Source: Gymnothorax reevesii
Lineage: Eukaryota > Chordata > Actinopteri > Anguilliformes > Muraenidae
Reading direction: 5' to 3'
Assembly: GCA_029721435.1 (NCBI GenBank)
Contig: CM056574.1
Span: 2,234,501-2,298,500 of the forward strand
DNA length: 64,000 bases
Part shown: one piece after another, positions 48,993 to 61,600 of the stretch
How the letters are laid out: the number at the start of each line of letters is the position of its first letter
Position numbering within the stretch: position 1 is the first letter of the stretch
The notes under the pieces: generated by a model
The model's input: only the letters and a program-made list of their open reading frames with translations
Told to the model about the DNA's origin: nothing
The model's database searches: none
Translations under genes and position numbers: made by a program

Positions 48993-49849
48993 CTGTGATC
49001 AGGTTTGGGCAGAAGGTGGGGTTGGTGCGAATGAAATGGCACCTGGCTCTGCTGTGGGTGTGTGTGCAGCTCTTAATGAGCAGGCCTCTGGCCAAACCAC
49101 CTCCCAGCCTCCTTGTCTGTTGTGGACCGGCTGGAGTGGGTTTAATGGGGTACGAGAGGAGCCATCTGGAGCCATGAATAATGCAGAAGGCTGTTCCTGC
49201 ACTGCTGTGTTCGGAGAAACAATCTGCATCCAGCACAGGTGAGCTGAATCAGAGCGAGCCTCAGGCCCTCTGCGCAGTAGGGGGGGGGTGGATTTTGGGG
49301 AATGTAAACACGCGACTGTCAAACTCGCCTCTGTGACGGAGGGAGATCAGATCGACAGGTGGTCGAATCAGACGCTTGACTGTATGAGCGTACCGCCTGT
49401 ATTAGGAGGGATTTTGGGCTTTTGGGGACGACTGTAGTGTTGTGGCTTCATGAGTACTACACTGTTACTGTGTGCGCGCGTCTGTGTGTACGTGCATGCG
49501 TGCGTGTGTGTGTGTGTGTGCGCGCGCGCTTGCGTTTGTCTGCTTATGTGTGTCTGCATCTGTAGTGTGTCTGCATAGGTGTGTGTGTGTGTGTGTGTGT
49601 GTGTGCGCATGCATGTGTATTTTTGTTTATATATCATGCTGGGGACCAAAATACCTCACAGAGATTGTAAATTCTCAGAAACCATGTGTTGTGGGGACCT
49701 TTTCTGGGTCCCCATGGGTACAAAACTTAATTCTGGGCTTAGGGTTAGGGCTAGGTTTAGGGCGATGCTAACAGGATTTTGGAGCAAAAATAATTCTTTA
49801 GTCCCCAGGGGGACAGAAAAACCTGCCTGTGTGTGTATCTGTGCGTTTA

Positions 49850-49888
<39 letters not shown>

Positions 49889-50131
49889 ATCTGTGTAGCT
49901 TGGTTAGTGTACTGGTGGAGTAAAATAAAAGCACCATAGCTGGTTTCCATGGAAACCCTTAAAAATAAAAATAATATTGTAAATAAAGGTGATTAGGCCT
50001 TCAGCTGAATTGTGAAGAGCTTGTCCAATCAGGTGTACGGAGCCTGTGGGGCCGGGGTTGAAATCCCACCTCAGATTCTGTTCACAAGATTCTTCATCAC
50101 CAGACCTTATCAACCAGAGAGTGTGTGTGGA
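48993..50131. other. Intronic DNA with (TG)n tracts and a dispersed repeat
   Basis: (TG)n-rich tracts occupy about 49468-49620 and 49825-49900. Between them, ATGCTGGGGACCAAAATACC to CCCAGGGGGACAGAAAAACC (about 49636-49820) is a short repeat with inverted GGGGACC / GGTCCCC-like words, of a kind often seen next to (TG)n in fish. GGGCTTAGGGTTAGGGC near 49735 is a short telomere-like word. No gene is recognised. Confidence 0.6.
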
Positions 50132-51679
50132 ATGTGCTGTAGGGCTGTATGATGACTGTACTGTTCCAGCATCATGTGCTGTAGGGCTGTATGATGGCAG
50201 TCCTGTTCCAGCATCATGTGCTGTAGGGCTGTATGATGGCTGTACTGTTCCAGCATCATGTGCTGTAGGGCTGTATGATGGCAGTTCTGTTCCAGCATCA
50301 TGTGCTGTAGGGCTGTATGATGACTGTACTGTTCCAGCATCATGTGCTGTAGGGCTGTATGATGGCAGTTCTGTTCCAGCATCATGTGCTGTAGGGCTGT
50401 ATGATGGCAGTACTGTTCCAGCATCATGTGCTGTAGGGCTGAGTGATGGCTGTACTGTTCCAGCATCATGTGCTGTAGGGCTGTATGATGGCTGTGCTGT
50501 TCCAACATCATGTGCTGTAGGGCTGTATGATGGCAGTTCAGTTCCAGCATCATGTGCTGTAGGGCTGTGTGATGGCTGTACTGTTCCAGCATCATGTGCT
50601 GTAGGGCTGTGTGATGGCAGTACTGTTCCAGCATCATGTGCTGTAGGGCTGTATGATGGCCGTACTGTTCCAGCATCATGTGCTGTAGAGCTGAGTGATG
50701 GCAGTACTGTTCCAGCATCATGTGCTGTAGGGCTGTATGATGGCAGTCCTTGTCCAGCATCATGTGCTGTAGGGCTATATGATGGCAGTACTGTTCCAGC
50801 ATCATGTGCTGTAGGGCTGTATGATGGCAGTACTGTTCCAGCATCATGTGCTGTAGGGCTGTATGATGGCTGTACTGTTCTAGCATCATGTGCTGTAGGG
50901 CTGTATGATGGCTGTACTGTTCTAGCATCATGTGCTGCAGGGCTGTATGATGGCAGTCCTTGTCCAGCATCATGTGCTGTAGGGCTGTATGATGGCAGTA
51001 CTGTTCCAGCATCATGTGCTGTAGGGCTGTATGATGGCAGTACTGTTCCAGCATCATGTGCTGTAGGGCTGTATGATGGCAGTCCTGTTCCAGCATCATG
51101 TGCTGTAGGGCTGAGTGATGGCTGTACTGTTCCAGCATCATGTGCTGTAGGGCTGTATGATGGCAGTACTGTTCTAGTATCATGTGCTGTAGGGCTGTAT
51201 GATGGCAGTACTGTTCCAGCATCATGTGCTGTAGGGATGAGTGATGGCCGTACTGTTCCAGTATCATGTGCTGTTGGGCTGTTTGATGGCTGTACTGTTC
51301 CAGCATCATGTGCTGTAGGGCTGTATGATGGCTGTACTGTTCCAGCATCATGTGCTGTAGGGCTGTATGATGGCAGTACGGTTCCAGCATCATGTGCTGT
51401 AGGGCTGTATGATGGCAGTACTGTTCCAGCATCATGTGCTGTAGGGCTGTTTGATGGCAGTACTGTTCCAGCATCATGTGCTGTAGGGCTGTATGATGGC
51501 AGTACTGTTCCTGCATCATGTGCTGTAGGGCTGTATGATGGCCGTACTGTTCCAGCATCATGTGCTGTAGGGCTGTATGATGGCTGTACTGTTCCAGCAT
51601 CATGTGCTGTAGGGCTGAATGATGGCAGTACTGTTCCAGCATCATGTGCTGTAGGGCTCTATGATGGCAGTACTGTTCC

Positions 51680-54600
51680 AGCATCATGTGCTTTAGGGCT
51701 GTATGATGGCTGTACTGTTCCAGCATCATGTGCTGTAGGGCTGTATGATGGCAGTCCTGTTCCAGCATCATGTGCTGTAGGGCTGTATGATGGCAGTACT
51801 GTTCCAGCATCATGTGCTGTAGGGCTGTATGATGGCAGTACTGTTCCAGCATCATGTGCTGTAGGGCTGTATGATGGCTGTACTGTTCCAGCATCATGTG
51901 CTGTAGGGCTGTATGATGGCAGTCCTGTTCCAGCATCATGTGCTGTAGGGCTGTATGATGGCTGTACTGTTCCAGCATCATGTGCTGTAGGGCTGTATGA
52001 TGGCAGTACTGTTCCAGCATCATGTGCTGTAGGGCTGTGTGATGGCTGTACTGTTCCAGCATCATGTGCTGTAGGGCTGAGTGATGGCAGTACTGTTCCA
52101 GCATCATGTGCTGTAGGGCTGTGTGATGGCTGTACTGTTCCAGCATCATGTGCTGTAGGGCTGAGAGATGGCTGTACTGTTCCAGCATCATGTGCTGTAG
52201 GGCTGAGGGATGGCTGTACTGTTCCAGCATCATGTGCTGTACGGCTGTATGATGGCAGTACTGTTCCAGCATCATGTGCTGTAGGGCTGAGTGATGGCAG
52301 TACTGTTCCAGCATCATGTGCTGTAGGGCTGTATGATGGCTGTACTGTTCCAGCATCATGTGCTGTAGGGCTGTATGATGGCAGTACTGTTCCAGCATCA
52401 TGTGCTGTAGGGCTGTATGATGGCTGTACTGTTCCAGCATCATGTGTTGTCGGGCTGTATGATGGCAGTACTGTTCCAGCATCATGTGCTGTAGGGCTGA
52501 GTGATGGCTGTACTGTTGCAGCATCATGTGCTGTAGGGCTGTGTGATGGCTGTACTGTTCCAGCATCATGTGTTGTAGGGCTGTATGATGGCAGTACTGT
52601 TCCAGCATCATGTGCTGTAGGGCTGTATGATGGCAGTACTGTTCCAGCATCATGTGCTGTAGGGCTGAGTGATGGCAGTACTGTTCCAGCATCATGTGCT
52701 GTAGGGCTGTATGATGGCAGTACTGTTCCAGCATCATGTGCTGTAGGGCTGTATGATGGCAGTTCAGTTCCAGCATCATGTGCTGTAGGGCTGTGTGATG
52801 GCTGTACTGTTCCAGCATCCTGTGCTGTAGGGCTGTATGATGGCAGTACTGTTCCAGCATCATGTGCTGTAGAGCTGAGTGATGGCAGTACTGTTCCAGC
52901 ATCATGTGCTAAAGGGCTGTATGATGGCAGTACTGTTCTAGCATCATGTGCTGTAGGGCTGTATGATGGCAGTACTGTTCCAGCATCATGTGCTGTAGGG
53001 CTGAGTGATGGCCGTACTGTTCCAGTATCATGTGCTGTAGGGCTGTATGATGGCTGTACTGTTCCAGCATCATGTGCTGTAGGGCTGTATGATGGCTGTA
53101 CTGTTCCAGCATCATGTGCTGTAGGGCTGAGTGATGGCAGTCCTGTTCCTGCATCATGTGCTGTAGGGCTGTATGATGGCAGTACTGTTCCAGCATCATG
53201 TGCTGTAGGGCTGTGTGATGGCAGTACTGTTCCAGCATCATGTGCTGTAGGGCTGTATGATGGCAGTCCTGTTCCAGCATCATGTGTTGTAGGGCTGTAT
53301 GATGGCTGTACTGTTCCAGCGTCATGTGCTGTAGGGCTGTGTGATGGCTGTACTGTTCCAGCATCATGTGCTGTAGGGCTGTGTGATGGCAGTACTGTTC
53401 CAGCATCATGTGCTGAAGGGCTGTATGATGGCAGTACTGTTCCAGCATCATGTGCTGTAGGGCTGTATGATGGCAGTACTGTTCCAGCATCATGTGCTGT
53501 AGGGCTGTATGATGGCAGTACTGTTCCAGCATCATGTGCTGTAGGGCTGTATGATGGCTGTACTGTTCCAGCATCATGTACTGTAGGGCTGTATGATGGC
53601 AGTACTGTTCCAGCATCATGTGCTGTAGGGCTGTATGATGGCATTACTGTTCCAGCATCATGTGCTGTAGGGCTGTATGATGGCAGTACTGTTCCAGCAT
53701 CATGTGCTGTAGGGCTGTATGATGGCCGTACTGTTCCAGCATCATGTGCTGTAGGGCTGTATGATGGCAGTACTGTTCCAGCATCATGTGCTGTAGGGCT
53801 GTATGATGGCAGTACTGTTCCAGCATCATGTGCTGTAGGGCTGAGTGATGGCAGTACTGTTCCAGTATCATGTGCTGTAGGGCTGTTTGATGGCTGTACT
53901 GTTCCAGCATCATGTGCTGTAGGGCTGTGTGATGGCAGTTCTGTTCCAGCATCATGTGCTGTAGGGCTGTATGATGGCAGTACTGTTCCAGCATCATGTG
54001 CTGTAGGGCTGAGTGATGGCAGTACTGTTCCAGCATCATGTGCTGTAGGGCTGTATGATGGCTGTACTGTTCCAGCATCATGTGCTGTAGGGCTGTGTGA
54101 TGGCAGTTCTGTTCCAGCATCATGTGCTGTACGGCTGTATGATGGCAGTACTGTTCCAGCATCATGTGCTGTAGGGCTGAGTGATGGCAGTACTGTTCCA
54201 GCATCATGTGCTGTAGGGCTGTATGATGGCTGTACTGTTCCAGCATCATGTGCTGTAGGGCTGTATGATGGCAGTACTGTTCCAGCATCATGTGCTGTAG
54301 GGCTGTATGATGGCTGTACTGTTCCAGCATCATGTGTTGTCGGGCTGTATGATGGCAGTACTGTTCCAGCATCATGTGCTGTAGGGCTGAGTGATGGCTG
54401 TACTGTTGCAGCATCATGTGCTGTAGGGCTGTGTGATGGCTGTACTGTTCCAGCATCATGTGTTGTAGGGCTGTATGATGGCAGTACTGTTCCAGCATCA
54501 TGTGCTGTAGGGCTGTATGATGGCAGTACTGTTCCAGCATCATGTGCTGTAGGGCTGAGTGATGGCAGTACTGTTCCAGCATCATGTGCTGTAGGGCTGT

Positions 54601-57035
54601 ATGATGGCAGTACTGTTCCAGCATCATGTGCTGTAGGGCTGTATGATGGCAGTTCAGTTCCAGCATCATGTGCTGTAGGGCTGTGTGATGGCTGTACTGT
54701 TCCAGCATCCTGTGCTGTAGGGCTGTATGATGGCAGTACTGTTCCAGCATCATGTGCTGTAGAGCTGAGTGATGGCAGTACTGTTCCAGCATCATGTGCT
54801 AAAGGGCTGTATGATGGCAGTACTGTTCTAGCATCATGTGCTGTAGGGCTGTATGATGGCAGTACTGTTCCAGCATCATGTGCTGTAGGGCTGAGTGATG
54901 GCCGTACTGTTCCAGTATCATGTGCTGTAGGGCTGTATGATGGCTGTACTGTTCCAGCATCATGTGCTGTCGGGCTGTATGATGGCTGTACTGTTCCAGC
55001 ATCATGTGCTGTAGGGCTGAGTGATGGCAGTCCTGTTCCTGCATCATGTGCTGTAGGGCTGTATGATGGCAGTACTGTTCCAGCATCATGTGCTGTAGGG
55101 CTGTGTGATGGCAGTACTGTTCCAGCATCATGTGCTGTAGGGCTGTATGATGGCAGTCCTGTTCCAGCATCATGTGTTGTAGGGCTGTATGATGGCTGTA
55201 CTGTTCCAGCGTCATGTGCTGTAGGGCTGTGTGATGGCTGTACTGTTCCAGCATCATGTGCTGTAGGGCTGTGTGATGGCAGTACTGTTCCAGCATCATG
55301 TGCTGAAGGGCTGTATGATGGCAGTACTGTTCCAGCATCATGTGCTGTAGGGCTGTATGATGGCAGTACTGTTCCAGCATCATGTGCTGTAGGGCTGTAT
55401 GATGGCAGTACTGTTCCAGCATCATGTGCTGTAGGGCTGTATGATGCCTGTACTGTTCCAGCATCATGTACTGTAGGGCTGTATGATGGCAGTACTGTTC
55501 CAGCATCATGTGCTGTAGGGCTGTATGATGGCATTACTGTTCCAGCATCATGTGCTGTAGGGCTGTATGATGGCAGTACTGTTCCAGCATCATGTGCTGT
55601 AGGGCTGTATGATGGCCGTACTGTTCCAGCATCATGTGCTGTAGGGCTGTATGATGGCAGTACTGTTCCAGCATCATGTGCTGTAGGGCTGTATGATGGC
55701 AGTACTGTTCCAGCATCATGTGCTGTAGGGCTGAGTGATGGCAGTACTGTTCCAGTATCATGTGCTGTAGGGCTGTTTGATGGCTGTACTGTTCCAGCAT
55801 CATGTGCTGTAGGGCTGTGTGATGGCAGTTCTGTTCCAGCATCATGTGCTGTAGGGCTGTATGATGGCAGTACTGTTCCAGCATCATGTGCTGTAGGGCT
55901 GAGTGATGGCAGTACTGTTCCAGCATCATGTGCTGTAGGGCTGTATGATGGCAGTACTGTTCCAGCATCATGTGCTGTAGGGCTGAGTGATGGCAGTACT
56001 GTTCCAGCATCATGTGCTGTACGGCTGTATGATGGCAGTACTGTTCCAGCATCATGTGCTGTAGGGCTGAGTGATGGCAGTACTGTTCCAGCATCATGTG
56101 CTGTAGGGCTGTATGATGGCTGTACTGTTCCAGCATCATGTGCTGTAGGGCTGTATGATGGCAGTCCTGTTCCAGCATCATGTGCTTTTGGGCTGAGTCA
56201 TGGCAGTACTGTTCCAGCATCATGTGCTGTCGGGCTGTATGATGGCTGTACTGTTCAAGCATCATGTGCTGTAGGGCTGAGTGATGGCAGTACTGTTCCA
56301 GCATCATGTGCTGTAGGGCTGAGTGATGGCTGTACTGTTCCAGCATCATGTGCTGTAGGGCTCTGTGATGGCTGTACTGTTCCAGCATCATGTGTTGTAG
56401 GGCTGTATGATGGCAGTACTGTTCTAGCATCATGTGCTGTAGGGCTGTATGATGGCTGTACTGTTCCAGCATCATGTGCTGTAGGGCTGTATGATGGCTG
56501 TACTGTTCCAGCATCATGTGCTGTAGGGCTGAGTGATGGCAGTACTGTTCCGGCATCATGTGCTGTAGGGCTGTTTGGTGGCAGTCCTGTTCCAGCATCA
56601 TGTGCTGTAGGGCTGAGTGATGGCAGTCCTGTTCCAGCATCATGTGCTGTAGGGCTGTATGATGGCAGTTCTGTTCCAGCATCATGTGCAGTAGGGCTGA
56701 GTGATGGCAGTACTGTTCCAGCATCATGTGTTGTAGGGCTGTATGATGGCAGTACTGTTCTAGCATCATGTGCTGTAGGGCTGTATGATGGCTGTACTGT
56801 TCCAGCATCATGTGCTGTAGGGCTGTATGATGGCTGTACTGTTCCAGCATCATGTGCTGTAGGGCTGAGTGATGACAGTACTGTTCCGGCATCATGTGCT
56901 GTAGGGCTGTTTGGTGGCAGTCCTGTTCCAGCATCATGTGCTGTAGGGCTGAGTGATGGCTGTACTGTTCCAGCATCATGTGCTGTAGGGCTGTATGATG
57001 GCAGTACTGTTCCAGCATCATGTGCTGTAGGGCTG
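51680..57035. repeat. Higher-order block, first copy (6972-bp period)
   Basis: This block reappears from about 58652 to the window end with an offset of exactly 6972 bp, 166 units of 42 bp. Shared rare variants include CTTTAGGG at 51691 and TTTTAGGG at 58663, GTGCTAAAGGG near 52907 and 59879, GGCATTACTG near 53640 and 60612, and TGTGCTTTTGGGC at 56181 and 63153. Upstream of about 51680 the register similarity is lost. Confidence 0.9.
52909..54798. repeat. Internal duplication unit, 1890 bp (45 repeats)
   Basis: The marker CTAAAGGG starts at 52909, 54799, 59881 and 61771, so a 1890-bp segment is tandemly duplicated within each 6972-bp block. GCATTACTG markers follow at the same offsets (about 53642, 55532, 60614, 62504). 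The duplicated part continues from 54799 to about 55940, where the rare variants stop matching. Confidence 0.9.
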
Positions 57036-58651
57036 AGTGATGGCAGTACTGTTTCAGCATCATGTGCTGTAGGGCTGTATGATGGCAGTACTGTTCCAAC
57101 ATCATGTGCTGTAGGGCTGAGTGATGGCCGTACTGTTCCAGTATCATGTGCTGTAGGGCTGAGTGATGGCAGTCCTGTTCCTGCATCATGTGCTGTAGGG
57201 CTGTATGATGGCAGTACTGTTCCAGCATCATGTGCTGTAGGGCTGTGTGATGGCAGTACTGTTCCAGCATCATGTGCTGTAGGGCTGTATGATGGCAGTT
57301 CTGTTCCAGCATCATGTGTTGTAGGGCTGTATGATGGCTGTACTGTTCCTGCGTCATGTGCTGTAGGGCTGTATGATGGCTGTACTGTTCCAGCATCATG
57401 TGCTGTAGGGCTGTGTGATGGCTGTACTGTTCCAGCATCATGTGCTGTAGGGCTGTGTGATGGCAGTACTGTTCCAGCATCATGTGCTGTAGGGCTGTAT
57501 GATGGCAGTACTGTTCCAGCATCATGTGCTGTAGGGCTGTATGATGGCAGTACTGTTCCAGCATCATGTGCTGTAGGGCTGTATGATGGCTGTACTGTTC
57601 CAGCATCATGTGCTGTAGGGCTGTATGTTGGCAGTACTGTTCCAGCATCATGTGCTGTAGGGCTGTATGATGGCAGTACTGTTCCAGCATCATGTGCTGT
57701 AGGGCTGTATGATGGCAGTACTGTTCCAGCATCATGTGCTGTCGGGCTGTATGATGGCCGTACTGTTCCAGCATCATGTGCTGTAGGGCTGTATGATGGC
57801 AGTACTGTTCCAGCATCATGTGCTGTAGGGCTGTATGATGGCAGTACTGTTCCAGCATCATGTGCTGTAGGGCTGAGTGATGGCCGTACTGTTCCAGTAT
57901 CATGTGCTGTAGGGCTGTTTGATGGCTGTACTGTTCCAGCATCATGTGCTGTAGGGCTATGTGATGGCAGTTCTGTTCCAGCATCATGTGCTGTAGGGCT
58001 GAATGATGGCAGTACTGTTCCAGCATCATGTGCTGTAGGGCTGAGTGATGGCAGTACTGTTCCAGCATCATGTGCTGTACGGCTGTATGATGGCAGTACT
58101 GTTCCAGCATCATGTGCTGTAGGGCTGTATGATGGCTGTACTGTTCCAGCATCATGTGCTGTAGGGCTGTATGATGGCAGTACTGTTCCAGCATCATGTG
58201 CTTTTGGGCTGAGTGATGGCAGTACTGTTCCAGCATCATGTGTTGTAGGGCTGTATGATGGCTGTACTGTTCCAGCATCATGTGCTGTAGGGCTGATTGA
58301 TGGCAGTACTGTTCCAGCATCATGTGCTGTTGGGCTGAGTGATGGCAGTACTGTTCCAGCATCATGTGCTGTCGGGCTGTATGATGGCTGTACTGTTCCA
58401 GCATCATGTGCTGTAGGGCTGAGTGATGGCAGTCCTGTTCCAGCATCATGTGCTGTAGGGCTGTATGATGGCTGTACTGTTCCAGCATCATGTGTTGTAG
58501 GGCTGTATGATGGCAGTACTGTTCCAGCATCATGTGCTGTAGGGCTGTGTGATGGCTGTACTGTTCCAGCATCATGTGTTGTAGGGCTGTATGATGGCAG
58601 TACTGTTCCAGCATCATGTGCTGTAGGGCTGTGTGATGGCTGTACTGTTCC

Positions 58652-61600
58652 AGCATCATGTGTTTTAGGGCTGTATGATGGCTGTACTTTTCCAGCATCA
58701 TGTGCTGTAGGGCTGTATGATGGCAGTCCTGTTCCAGCATCATGTGCTGTAGGGCTGTATGATGGCAGTACTGTTCCAGCATCATGTGCTGTAGGGCTGT
58801 ATGATGGCAGTACTGTTCCAGCATCATGTGCTGTAGGGCTGTATGATGGCTGTACTGTTCCAGCATCATGTGCTGTAGGGCTGTATGATGGCAGTCCTGT
58901 TCCAGCATCATGTGCTGTAGGGCTGTATGATGGCTGTACTGTTCCAGCATCATGTGCTGTAGGGCTGTATGATGGCAGTACTGTTCCAGCATCATGTGCT
59001 GTAGGGCTGTGTGATGGCTGTACTGTTCCAGCATCATGTGCTGTAGGGCTGAGTGATGGCAGTACTGTTCCAGCATCATGTGCTGTAGGGCTGTGTGATG
59101 GCTGTACTGTTCCAGCATCATGTGCTGTAGGGCTGAGAGATGGCTGTACTGTTCCAGCATCATGTGCTGTAGGGCTGAGGGATGGCTGTACTGTTCCAGC
59201 ATCATGTGCTGTACGGCTGTATGATGGCAGTACTGTTCCAGCATCATGTGCTGTAGGGCTGAGTGATGGCAGTACTGTTCCAGCATCATGTGCTGTAGGG
59301 CTGTATGATGGCTGTACTGTTCCAGCATCATGTGCTGTAGGGCTGTATGATGGCAGTACTGTTCCAGCATCATGTGCTGTAGGGCTGTATGATGGCTGTA
59401 CTGTTCCAGCATCATGTGTTGTCGGGCTGTATGATGGCAGTACTGTTCCAGCATCATGTGCTGTAGGGCTGAGTGATGGCTGTACTGTTGCAGCATCATG
59501 TGCTGTAGGGCTGTGTGATGGCTGTACTGTTCCAGCATCATGTGTTGTAGGGCTGTATGATGGCAGTACTGTTCCAGCATCATGTGCTGTAGGGCTGTAT
59601 GATGGCAGTACTGTTCCAGCATCATGTGCTGTAGGGCTGAGTGATGGCAGTACTGTTCCAGCATCATGTGCTGTAGGGCTGTATGATGGCAGTACTGTTC
59701 CAGCATCATGTGCTGTAGGGCTGTATGATGGCAGTTCAGTTCCAGCATCATGTGCTGTAGGGCTGTGTGATGGCTGTACTGTTCCAGCATCCTGTGCTGT
59801 AGGGCTGTATGATGGCAGTACTGTTCCAGCATCATGTGCTGTAGAGCTGAGTGATGGCAGTACTGTTCCAGCATCATGTGCTAAAGGGCTGTATGATGGC
59901 AGTACTGTTCTAGCATCATGTGCTGTAGGGCTGTATGATGGCAGTACTGTTCCAGCATCATGTGCTGTAGGGCTGAGTGATGGCCGTACTGTTCCAGTAT
60001 CATGTGCTGTAGGGCTGTATGATGGCTGTACTGTTCCAGCATCATGTGCTGTAGGGCTGTATGATGGCTGTACTGTTCCAGCATCATGTGCTGTAGGGCT
60101 GAGTGATGGCAGTCCTGTTCCTGCATCATGTGCTGTAGGGCTGTATGATGGCAGTACTGTTCCAGCATCATGTGCTGTAGGGCTGTGTGATGGCAGTACT
60201 GTTCCAGCATCATGTGCTGTAGGGCTGTATGATGGCAGTCCTGTTCCAGCATCATGTGTTGTAGGGCTGTATGATGGCTGTACTGTTCCAGCGTCATGTG
60301 CTGTAGGGCTGTGTGATGGCTGTACTGTTCCAGCATCATGTGCTGTAGGGCTGTGTGATGGCAGTACTGTTCCAGCATCATGTGCTGAAGGGCTGTATGA
60401 TGGCAGTACTGTTCCAGCATCATGTGCTGTAGGGCTGTATGATGGCAGTACTGTTCCAGCATCATGTGCTGTAGGGCTGTATGATGGCAGTACTGTTCCA
60501 GCATCATGTGCTGTAGGGCTGTATGATGGCTGTACTGTTCCAGCATCATGTACTGTAGGGCTGTATGATGGCAGTACTGTTCCAGCATCATGTGCTGTAG
60601 GGCTGTATGATGGCATTACTGTTCCAGCATCATGTGCTGTAGGGCTGTATGATGGCAGTACTGTTCCAGCATCATGTGCTGTAGGGCTGTATGATGGCCG
60701 TACTGTTCCAGCATCATGTGCTGTAGGGCTGTATGATGGCAGTACTGTTCCAGCATCATGTGCTGTAGGGCTGTATGATGGCAGTACTGTTCCAGCATCA
60801 TGTGCTGTAGGGCTGAGTGATGGCAGTACTGTTCCAGTATCATGTGCTGTAGGGCTGTTTGATGGCTGTACTGTTCCAGCATCATGTGCTGTAGGGCTGT
60901 GTGATGGCAGTTCTGTTCCAGCATCATGTGCTGTAGGGCTGTATGATGGCAGTACTGTTCCAGCATCATGTGCTGTAGGGCTGAGTGATGGCAGTACTGT
61001 TCCAGCATCATGTGCTGTAGGGCTGTATGATGGCTGTACTGTTCCAGCATCATGTGCTGTAGGGCTGTGTGATGGCAGTTCTGTTCCAGCATCATGTGCT
61101 GTACGGCTGTATGATGGCAGTACTGTTCCAGCATCATGTGCTGTAGGGATGAGTGATGGCAGTACTGTTCCAGCATCATGTGCTGTAGGGCTGTATGATG
61201 GCTGTACTGTTCCAGCATCATGTGCTGTAGGGCTGTATGATGGCAGTACTGTTCCAGCATCATGTGCTGTAGGGCTGTATGATGGCTGTACTGTTCCAGC
61301 ATCATGTGTTGTCGGGCTGTATGATGGCAGTACTGTTCCAGCATCATGTGCTGTAGGGCTGAGTGATGGCTGTACTGTTGCAGCATCATGTGCTGTAGGG
61401 CTGTGTGATGGCTGTACTGTTCCAGCATCATGTGTTGTAGGGCTGTATGATGGCAGTACTGTTCCAGCATCATGTGCTGTAGGGCTGTATGATGGCAGTA
61501 CTGTTCCAGCATCATGTGCTGTAGGGCTGAGTGATGGCAGTACTGTTCCAGCATCATGTGCTGTAGGGCTGTATGATGGCAGTACTGTTCCAGCATCATG

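Noticed and set aside
48987..49242. Possible exon ending in CAG|GTGAGC at about 49240
   Set aside because: The donor-like sequence is good, but the encoded residues do not resemble attractin exon 2 (CUB start) or any domain I know, and the frame enters from the G/T array rather than from an acceptor site.
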